From: Niebla homalea
Lineage: Eukaryota > Ascomycota > Lecanoromycetes > Lecanorales > Ramalinaceae
Length of the DNA stretch: 64,000 nt
Direction of reading: 5' to 3'
Assembly: GCA_019925105.1 (NCBI GenBank)
Contig: JAHGAU010000001.1
Location: forward strand, 2,790,001 to 2,854,000
In this document: in pieces, positions 55,717 to 64,000 of the stretch
Layout: every line of letters begins with the position of its first letter
How positions within the stretch are numbered: the first letter of the stretch is position 1
Notes under the pieces: generated by a model
What the model was told of the DNA's origin: nothing
The model's input: only the letters and a program-made list of their open reading frames with translations
Database searches by the model: none
Position numbers and translations under genes: made by a program

Positions 55717-58258
55717 ATGTCCACAAAGGGACCGATAATGCAGGCGATGTCCTCGCCATCCACCTCAGGTGCTCGTATTCAGTGTACAGCCAGCGGATGT
55801 GGCAAGCTCTTCAATAGGAAAGAGCATTTAAATCGACATCTCAATCCCACAACCCCCAACGTCCATACATATGTCCCCTGTGCGGGCGCGGGTATGCTCG
55901 CAGGTATGTGTTGAGACTCTTGCTTTAACTCAATCCTGGTAGTCTGTGTACGAATAATAAGACTGAAGCTCCTTATATGACCTTAGTGACGTGCTGAAGC
56001 GCCATGTGCAACATCACTCCCAGGATGCTAACCGCAAATCCGGGGTATCTGCGTGTGTTCCTTGCCAGGAGCAAAATCTCAAATGCGATAACAATCTACC
56101 TTGCAATTCATGTCTCCGCACATCCACCGAATGCAGCCGGCTCGGCTCGGACCGCGGGGGAATGATTACACGCGCCAACCACACCAGTCTGGATCCCAGC
56201 ACTAATGGTCCCACGAGCGATCAGATGTTGTTTAATGCATACGCCCCTATTGAGGGGATGGACGCCCCTTTCGTAGGTCCAGAGTACGAGCAGCTGTGGA
56301 CGGCGCCGGTCCAGGAAGCCTGGCCCTCGTTTTCCAATCCTTGCGCAACCTTGGATAATACGCTTCAAGGCTTCGAGTGCTCTGATACCGGCATCTTCGA
56401 CCACGGTCACCAGGAAGCAAGCGGAGGAACAGGTGAGGAACAGCTTCTCTCTGATACGAGCAATCACATGCTATTTCTTTCGAGGGATGCCGGCGAACGG
56501 ATAGAACCTGCCACTGCCAAGTCTCAGTACGATGAGATGTACGCGGGTCAAGAGGTCTATCCGACCCCGACGTCGCAATCGATCATTTCTTCAGACCCGT
56601 CACAAACACAACAAGAACCAAGTCTTCAACACTATCTCGCTCAGGCGACAATAGACTTCGAAGAGCTTTTCAACATGTATTTCCGGGAGTTCCATCCTTG
56701 CTGGCCAATCCTACATGTCTGTTCATTTGATGCAACAAAGGTGTCTCCGTATTTGAAGGGCGCTATGACCCTGATTGCGCTCTGGCTTCAAGATGAAGAA
56801 GAGCACACGAGGCTTGCCCTCCTGCTTTTCAATGAACTGAACGCAGCCTTACTGGTGAAGAAATCCATCTTGCTCCCATCCACCGGAATGTACTGATAGG
56901 AAGGACATAGGGCTCGCAGTCCCTGGTTGTCGGAGAGGATATGACGCTGTCGCTGGACCTTCTCCAAGCTTTGCTGTTATGCGTGGTGTACACATCATGC
57001 TACCACGTACGCATACGGTATTCAGGGTACATGCAGTTCCAGTCTCACTGACAAGGATATAGATGGACCCCGGCATGCTCAGAAGAGCACATCAATTCAA
57101 TGGTATGCTCATCGCAAAGTGCCGCCAACACCATATCTTCAATGGCCATTTCGAAGAACCCGTGGACGGAGACGACACAAACCCTACTTGGATAGCCAAG
57201 GAGCAGTCGCACAGGTGCCTGCCTCTCACATCCAGTCGTCCTTAATGTTCGTGGACTAACCTGCAATGCTACATCTGGATAGACTTGCGATCTCAGTCCT
57301 TCGCATTGACGCTTACCTTAGTATGCTGATCGATGTGCCTCCTTCTGTCCGCTTTCAGGAGATCAATGTTTCGCTGCCCAAATCTACCAGCCTTTGGGAG
57401 GCTACCAGCACGGAGGACCGACGAAGTCTTCAATGGGCTGAACCTATCGGTCGCGAAAAGACACGGTTCTGCACACTCTTACGCAACTCCCTCGAGCTCG
57501 AGCCACAGAGGCGTCTGCCGCGACATCTTTCCGAGGCGGACTATCACCTTGCTCTCTGCGCTTTTCAAGTCGGTGTATGGGAGGCAGCCGACCAAGCCCA
57601 TAATTGCGAATTAGACGCGCTCGCTTCTGACCCCATGCCACGAGACTACATACAATCATGGCGGGATCACCTAGACTTCTGGCGTATCAACATGGAGAAG
57701 GAGTCTGACGTCTATCAAAATCATCCTCCAAATTCCATCAGCTCGACCCCTGACAGCAACTTCACGCCGTTGAATCTCATACTTTGGCATCTCTCATCCA
57801 TCAAACTCCACGCTCCAGTCAAATTCCTCCAAGGTGAGGATTGCTGTTCTCAATGTTGCCCTCAGGACACCGAAACTACTCAAAGAGCCCGACTTCGTCG
57901 CCGCACATGGGTCGCATCTTCCTGCGCCCGGACCGCCATCTGGAATGCGGCCCAAATCTGCCGAATTGTCGCATACGAATCCATTGGCTCCAATCATGAC
58001 ATAACGTTCAAGCTCAACCCCATTCTGATCTCTGCCCTCATGAAAAGTGCCATAGTAATATGCTTCTATGCTTATTACACCTCCTCATGCATCGATTGTA
58101 CTGGCGATCGATCAGTTACTTCCATCGATATTTATGATACGGTGAATAACGATGAAAGAGTTTTGCGCTGGAAGGAGAACGGCAAGGGGTTGCTATCTGC
58201 GGTCCAGCTGGTATTTCTGTCTGTAAATGTGGATCAGAGCAGATCGCGAGCTGGTTGA
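55717..58258 (+). CDS. C2H2 plus Zn2Cys6 transcription factor, one apparent 1-bp frameshift in exon 1
   Basis: Exons: 55717-55903, 55987-56854, 56920-57006, 57063-57214, 57283-58258. Finger 1 is CTASGCGKLFNRKEHLNRH; finger 2 is CPLCGRGYAR|SDVLKRHVQHH, split by intron 1. Finger 2 is in a different frame from finger 1: a single missing base near 55838-55845 (after NRHL) separates them. Next comes Zn2Cys6: ACVPCQEQNLKCDNNLPCNSCLRTSTEC. The rest resembles the fungal-specific regulatory domain (FREFHPCWPILH; SLDLLQALLLCVVYTSCYH; AISVLRIDAYLSMLIDVPPSVRF). About 790 aa if the frame is continuous. C2H2+Zn2Cys6 regulators of this type commonly control adjacent metabolic clusters; here it is divergent from the NmrA-like gene. 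The frameshift is either a sequence error or inactivating. Confidence 0.85.
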
Positions 58259-58654
58259 ATGAGTTATTAGATTTACATATTACTGCAAAGATACAGTTCG
58301 CTTGTTTTCTGGAGAAGTTATATAAGAATAAAAACTGATTATCAATATAATTCATCTTTCTGGAATACATAAGAAGTTAGGAATACCACCGGAATCATCT
58401 CCAGTTTATAAAGTATTTGGTGCTTAATTACTTCTCTGGTTGTGTCAGGGTACTGGAGAAGGTCCTAGTAATGAACGGATAATAGCTATGCTGGTTGCTA
58501 TAATACAGGTGGTGCATGCAAGTAAGGTGTGTGCGCCAAGACCCCCCGGGAGCTAGTCCTCATGGGGCAAGTATGCCGAGCATGGGAGCAAGGCCACTTG
58601 GAACCATGACAGATTGTAACGGTGTGACGTGCATGTCATGGGCAAAGTGTAATA

Positions 58655-58782
58655 TATGAGTGATGATGAGCTATCTGAGTGGGTGCAGGCTGAGATATCC
58701 ATGGGCGCATGCCAAGGGTGCGGGATAAAGTATACCCGCTCCGCGCCAAGGACTCCTCCCATGGTCCATACCGTGACAACAT
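58655..58782. repeat. Direct repeat, left copy
   Basis: Shares 'gtgggtgca', 'gcgcatg.caag', and especially a 44-bp block starting 'cccgctccgcgccaagga' and ending 'tccataccgtgaca' with 60050-60166. Confidence 0.8.
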
Positions 58783-59290
58783 GCCAAGCATGCCCACAAA
58801 AAAGAGAAAAAAGCGACGTCCACGTCGCAATATATCTACCACAAAACACCATAGATGTTGATACACTCGGTGGTAGAGGTGACCAAAGGGAAGCTCTGAG
58901 TGCATGGATGACGATGTTTACATGTGTGGTTGTTGAGAAATGAAGGTGGTTGGAACCGTATGTTGAAAAATCGCAAAACCGAAAAACCGCAAGCCGAGGA
59001 ATTGTCGTAATCTACCCGGGAGATAGTCGTGATTTTCGAGGATACTAATTGAGCTGAATCGCTCAAAAACGTGATCTCCGAGGTATTTCCGAGTCGTGTA
59101 CTCAGTCCTTGCTCTTGAAGTCGCAATTGGCTTTATGCTGAGATAGTATGCAGTCCATATCCTCATCACCGTCCCAATGATGGATACTTGTGTCACAGTG
59201 GACACAATAGACGTTATCAGGATCCTTCACATTTGCTCCATGCTTAAAGCTTATACCTGCGAGTAGGATAGCAAAATATGCGGTATACAG

Positions 59291-59860
59291 CTAGAGGCCC
59301 CATTTGAAGCTGGAACATCTATCTAAGAAGGTAGTATCTGTGGCTGTTTTGGCTGAAGGGTTGCTTTGTGATTTGGCCTGAGGCTCTTGTTTTGGTGACG
59401 GCTTTTGTCTTGAGGAATTTGGGGTAGACTTTTGAGGTGGAGGTGACGGAGCAGGTGAAGTCTTTACTTGCAAAGGTAGCGGGGCTTGTGATTTGGCTTT
59501 TAACGGTGGATTCAGAGGTAACGCACTCGATGTGGGTGCGAATTTGTTGAAGAGGTCCTTGAGTGTTATAGATGGTAGCACCTTTGGCAGTGGCACTTGC
59601 GGTGTTGTTGACGTGGATTTTGTTAACGATTTAAGAGGTGCGTATCTCATGAGGAGATCATGGATTGTGAGACATGGCTTGGGTGAGAAGGAGCTAGCTA
59701 GTGAACTTGCTAATAAAGGTGTTGGTGATGAAGTACTGGACCTTGCAGGTGAGGTTTGAGCTGTTAAAGGTGATCTAGTCGATTTGAGAGCTGATGCGTA
59801 TGTCAATGACGAGGATGAGGCTGAGTTAGAGCTCACTAATGAGGCTCTTGATGAAGGCAT
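59291..59860 (-). CDS. Low-complexity ORF with an internally duplicated motif
   Basis: 189 codons, ATG at 59860, no introns. Composition is dominated by Ser, Pro, Lys, Thr and Leu. Within it two similar segments occur: CLTIHDLLMRYAPLKS and SITLKDLFNKFAPTSS, about 40 residues apart, each hydrophobic-D-L-x4-A-P. The C-terminus reads TDTTFLDRCSSFKWGL. No known domain recognised. It lies between two direct repeats, so it may belong to a mobile or formerly mobile unit. Could also be a chance ORF, but the repeated motif is more than expected from low complexity alone. Confidence 0.35.
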   Translation of the reverse strand: MPSSRASLVSSNSASSSSLTYASALKSTRSPLTAQTSPARSSTSSPTPLLASSLASSFSPKPCLTIHDLLMRYAPLKSLTKSTSTTPQVPLPKVLPSITLKDLFNKFAPTSSALPLNPPLKAKSQAPLPLQVKTSPAPSPPPQKSTPNSSRQKPSPKQEPQAKSQSNPSAKTATDTTFLDRCSSFKWGL

Positions 59861-60049
59861 TGCGATGTGAGATGTCTAGTCTCAGCCTCCGCTTGGTGAT
59901 GAGGGATTAGGTGGATGAGCTACAACGTAGCCACCTTGAATCAAGGCAGTGGAGGTTATACTCAATCTGTAGGAACGCATAGATCTTGTGCTATTGCTAC
60001 CATTTGTCACGAGAATGAGGTATGCATGGTGATAAAGTAATGTATGTAT

Positions 60050-60166
60050 GAATGATGCATAACTATCTAGCTATGTGGGTGCAATATGAGTATGCGCATG
60101 GCAAGCATTACGGAACAAGGTAATCCCGCTCCGTGCCAAGGAATCCTCCCATGGTCCATACCGTGA
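60050..60166. repeat. Direct repeat, right copy
   Basis: Partner of 58655-58782, about 1.4 kb apart in the same orientation; the best-conserved block is 60123-60166. Confidence 0.8.
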
Positions 60167-60776
60167 CAGTAATCTGAGATGTACGGCTAGGTAATATAAT
60201 CTACACGTGTCATCAGGGTGTCTTAGCACCGCTCGCATGACGGCTCAGGAACACTCCATGCAATACCACTACTATGCCTGCACCAGACAAAAGCTGATTG
60301 TGAGATAGTTTCGTGACTTCGTCTTGAAAAGCCTCGGTGCGGAAACAGACCGGCTCCACCTTATCGATAGGGAGCTTAGCTTAGCATGAATGCCCCACCA
60401 TGACTCCCTCCATAAGGCTGACAATTCACCCTTCTGGCTTGCTGCCTTCCCTCACTTGACCCCCCGTCATGATCCTTACATTACAACCTCCTGACCTTAA
60501 CACTCTTCTCCACCACACCATGTGGTTGCCTTCAAGATTTGGTGTTACTTGATCTGCTACCACATCGAAATTTCAAGTACGACACTCTGCTGGACTTGGA
60601 TTATTCCCCGCATGTGCTCCTGACTTGGTCGGTCCTACCTTTCCCGACCGAAGCCCCCCCCCTTCTTCTTGAAACATTGCAAGGCCAGAACTTTCCACAC
60701 TCTACATCACCACCACCACCACCACCACGACTTCAACAACATTGGCTCAGCTGGTAGCGTCCTCTTAGACGAAGCC

Positions 60777-63700
60777 ATGGAAGGTGAGCATATCATTCCA
60801 ATATCCAAATGATGCAAGTGACCTTTGGGCTTGGCATTTTGGCTGATAAGCTACCGGCGTCCACTTTGGTCTTGGGCGAGGCTAACATCTTCATGCAGTC
60901 GGGCTTCGATTCATTGCCCTGGGTAATACCAGGCACGAAGTCTCATTACCAAACCGTCGTGTCACTCTTAACGGCTCCAATCCTACCATCGATATTGGCC
61001 GGTCTTCCAAGAATATAACTCGAGGTCTCAAGGCCAGCTTCAGCAACGCCCTTTTTGACTCCCCAATCTTATCAAGGACGCATGCTCGTCTCGACTTTCG
61101 CCAGATTGGAGATACAGCGGTAAGTATCCACCCTTTAGACTTCATCACCTACTGATCCAGACGACTAGGAGATCACCTTGACGGATTGCCGCTCAACGCA
61201 CGGCACCTTTATCGACGGCCAGAAACTTGAGCCTTACGTACCACGTTCTCTCATTCATGGCGAGAAGATTACTTTCGGTGTTCAGGTGACGAATGGGCCT
61301 CGTATGCAACACTTTTCCCGATTACAGATTGAGTCCGTGCTAAACTCCTCGTTAGATGTGCATGCCGCCAAGGATTTTCGTATATCCTGGATCATCACAG
61401 GGCAGGGGACCTTGAACAACCTGGACCTCCTGCCTTCCGTCCGTCCGTCTCCCGTCAGCTCCACCCGTGTCGAACTTGGCTTTCGTGTTCCCGACGACGA
61501 CGACAGCTCCATCGAAGTCCAAGCTTCACGTGATAATTCCGTCCATGCCATTGAGCCACATGTCAACACTTATTCAGTCCCGTCCACGGATGATGAGGTT
61601 GTAGCCCATAGTGATGAGAGTGAGATCGATGATGAAGGCGTTGCCGAGTCTGTCAAAAGTCAAGAGGACGAGTCAGCGGCCACAACACCCGAGTCCAAGG
61701 CATCTGAACACCAGAAAGAGCGTGGAGACCCGATCTCGATCAAGAGCGTCGAGAGTGCTGCTGCTGCTCGGATGACTCGGATGAAGGACTGCGAAGTCAT
61801 TGAGCTTAGGGACATACCAAGCAATCAGGACTTTCCATTGGCACCAATGATCGATTTGACCGAGACTGCGCCCAAAAAGGACTTGCCAGGTTCTTCTCAA
61901 AAGCATCCCCTCGATCTTAGGGATCGTTCTCCTACCCCGTTCCATTGTGACGATACCGAGAGCGAGTATGAGCCTGATGACGGCCCCGAGGTCTTGCCCT
62001 CGAGGACTCTCATGCACGAAAGCCCCATCGAATCTCTGGCTCGCTTGAATCAGCCATTCACTGGTGAGTAGTTTCTTGCACATGCTCCCACCATTTGTCG
62101 ACTGCCAAATGCTTCAAAGAGCTAATATATGGTACAGTACCTGAGGATGTGAGTAAAATCGATTGCCTCGCAGCCAACAGCCCTCTACAATCACTACCAC
62201 CATGTTCTCCTCGACCAGCTCATGCTACACACGACAGCAAGGAAACGACGCTCAATTCACGTATTGAAGGCAAAGGGCTAAAGGTCATTCCAGAGACGCA
62301 AACTGCGTTCATTCCTGCCCGATTCCCTTCTCAATTAGATGACGATGAGGATAGCGACGGGTCTGATAGCTTTTCGAGTCAGGACATAGACATGTCTGAT
62401 CTCTCTGACAGTGATGAGGATGACTGTAACGACGTGAACGAGGAAAGCAACGACGAGGCATTGCTGAATCAGATGAGAGGATGTGTTCCCCAAGGAGCAA
62501 GCAACGAAAAGGCATTCCCAGAGAAGAAGACTGGGTCCATTGAGAGACCGGCCAGTGTTTTCCGCAGGACGAGGGACATTGCCGATGGCTTCCATACTAT
62601 TGATGCTTTCCCAAACAGGTTCCAACTTTCTTCAACTCTTGATGTGTCCCGCCCTCGCTCGCTTGGGGCCGATCCTCAACCTCACCAGCGTGCTCCAAGT
62701 CCATCAGATGCCGCCATGGCGAAGAAAGATTACACCCAAAAGGCTCCTGAAGACACAGAACCATCCATGCGTAAGGAGACTACTAGTCTTCCTCCATCTC
62801 AACCTCAAACCACCTCACGCTTGGCCCACTCACAAGGCGATGAATCATTCTACGGGCCAATGCATTCGGAGGAATGGAATTCGCCCAAAGGTTTGAGCGC
62901 TGCACCTCCTACTCCGTTCGAGAGTGAAATGTTCGGTGCATCCTGGGGTGCTGGTGCCGCGCAACCATCCTTCACTCCAAGCACTATGGCTTTGCCTTTT
63001 GGTCTTGTTGATGCCTATGGTGATCCGCCAGTAATGGGAGGCAACGATCCTGGAAAGGCTTTCAACTCCAGCGTTGGCCGTGGCATGGGTCTAGACGCAC
63101 AGGGATTTTGGGCTGGTGAATTCGACGCTTCGAATTACGACTGGCCCCAATTAGCCGCTCCAACGTCTCGCTACTCATATGAATCCAAATCTGCAGAAAG
63201 TTTGCGTGCGACGAAGGGTGCTCCCAGCGAAATAGCTGCAAGAGATGGATCTCCGGGAAAGACGAGCCCCCTAGCTCAGAATGATCGGGGTCACGCTGAT
63301 CGAGACGCTGCTCACAGTAATGCGTCAAGATTGAACATCTCCAATCTAATCAATGAGGCGACCATCAACAGCCCCAAGATCGCGAAGAAGCGGAAGGCAA
63401 ATGAGATGAGCACTGATGAAGGAGCTGCCTCGACAACCTCCTTGAACGAGCCCAGTAGCACGACCAGGGTTTCCGATGCAGCCTTTGAACGTTTTCTACA
63501 AGAATCGGAGCTTCCTGACGCTCAGATACGTGAAACTTCCATATTCCCACCTGCGGCCTTGTCAACACAAGATGAAAACCTCACTAACACCGGAGCCAAG
63601 TCGCAGCCGTCTTCTTCGGCAAATAGCACGCACGCCAATGCTGATGCGCCATCACTGGAGCCGCCTCGCAAGAAGGTCAAGGTCGTCCGGTCGACTTCTA

Positions 63701-63831
63701 AGGTGGGAGGAATCGCTAAATTCGTGTCTGGGGTTGCTGTCGGAGTGGTTGGTGTGCTGGCTACCATTATTGCCACCGCCCCAATCAGCGTTCAGGAGGA
63801 AGCTTTACGTGAGATGAGTCGAGGCGCGTGA
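60777..63831 (+). CDS. FHA-domain protein with C-terminal membrane anchor
   Basis: Exons: 60777-60783 (ATGGAAG only), 60899-61119, 61169-62063, 62138-63831; 938 aa with all phases consistent. The FHA domain covers residues about 1-110: GRSS at 36-39, SRTHARL at 61-67, and STHGTF at 85-90, the phosphothreonine-binding residues. The central 700 residues are disordered and acidic/Ser-rich (for example DDDEDSDGSDSFSSQD). The C-terminus has a basic stretch (PPRKKVKVVRSTSK) followed by a hydrophobic segment, FVSGVAVGVVGVLATIIATA, near residue 910, consistent with a tail anchor in the ER or nuclear envelope. Yeast Far9/Far10 and SLMAP combine FHA and tail anchor, but no coiled coil is evident here. 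A phospho-dependent scaffold is an inference. Confidence 0.88.
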
Positions 63832-64000
63832 AACCCAATCAAGCTCCCGCTTCCCACTTCGAGAAGAGGATCGCGGCTCCGATACCACTCAACCCAAACG
63901 GCTCTTTCCCCGCCTTTCAGTTCTCGTGGTGTTTACAGGATTCTGCCACGAATTCATTTGCAATATCGACATTACTTGCTATATCTTTGCTGGCGTTTAC
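63832..64000. other. 3' flank of the FHA gene
   Basis: 169 bp to the window edge, probably 3' UTR. Nothing further seen. Confidence 0.5.

Larger units (their letters stand above)
58259..60776. other. Repeat-bearing intergenic region before the FHA gene
   Basis: About 2.5 kb. Holds a segment (58366-58430) resembling 31850-31915, a pair of direct repeats (58655-58782 and 60050-60166), and a low-complexity minus-strand ORF. The last 350 bp are C/T-rich with a CCA repeat (60709-60727), likely the FHA gene's promoter and leader. Confidence 0.55.

Noticed and set aside
57266..57282. Alternative start MLHLDRLAISV for the last part of the regulator
   Set aside because: These codons are the 3' end of an intron; the spliced frame (SH|RLAISVLRIDAYL) joins smoothly with exon 4.
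1..64000. CRISPR arrays, bacterial-type operons, Shine-Dalgarno sites
   Set aside because: The window is clearly fungal nuclear DNA; the regular repeats seen are minisatellites, not spacer arrays.

Overview
The window is genomic DNA of a filamentous ascomycete (Pezizomycotina). The evidence is short spliceosomal introns of about 50-85 nt with GT..AG ends and CTNAN branch motifs, a PTH11/rhodopsin-fold membrane protein, a LaeA-like methyltransferase, a C2H2/Zn2Cys6 regulator, and AT-rich blocks with G-to-A and C-to-T decay typical of repeat-induced point mutation (RIP). I could not place it below class level. All gene models are hand-spliced: exon lengths, phases and protein continuity were checked by eye, with no database search.

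Layout. 1-389: 3' end of a MARVEL-domain gene. 2.4-12.0 kb: three tandem same-strand paralogs (A 2471-4098, B 6358-8056, C 10191-12024) of about 520 aa, each with a long disordered N-terminus, a short Cys/basic cluster, an intron directly before the last Cys of that cluster, and an acidic tail. 13.2-17.3 kb: a Mim2-like mitochondrial import factor, a short-chain dehydrogenase and a rhodopsin-fold membrane protein. 20.5-31.5 kb, a housekeeping block: the RACK1/Cpc2/Asc1 homolog with a U24-like C/D snoRNA in its second intron, an unusual isochorismatase-AlkB-GST fusion, an SRAP/HMCES DNA-repair protein divergent from an MGR3-like TPR protein, and a dienoyl-CoA isomerase-like gene with two apparent 1-bp frameshifts.

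31.9-32.5 kb is degenerate tandem repeat. 32,696-38,498 is a complete Ty1/copia element (276-bp LTRs, perfect 5-bp target duplication) whose interior is saturated with RIP. The two LTRs are complementary hybrids of clean and RIP-mutated sequence that switch at the same LTR-relative position. 38.5-58.3 kb is an accessory region: a polyketide synthase acyltransferase relic, an indoleamine-2,3-dioxygenase-like protein with an N-terminal membrane segment, a LaeA-like methyltransferase, an MFS transporter, a secreted orphan protein, a second RIP-decayed island (48.9-51.6 kb), a secreted tyrosinase with a probable GC-AG intron, an NmrA/isoflavone-reductase-like enzyme and a divergent C2H2/Zn2Cys6 regulator. 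This content looks like a small, rearranged, possibly undescribed secondary-metabolite cluster (tryptophan or phenol oxidation, methylation, export, regulation). 58.6-60.2 kb holds direct repeats around a low-complexity ORF, and the window ends with a tail-anchored FHA-domain gene whose first coding exon is 7 nt.

Four places in three genes (B, the dienoyl-CoA isomerase gene at two sites, and the regulator) need a single added base to keep a conserved frame. Either these are recent lesions or the assembly carries residual indels.
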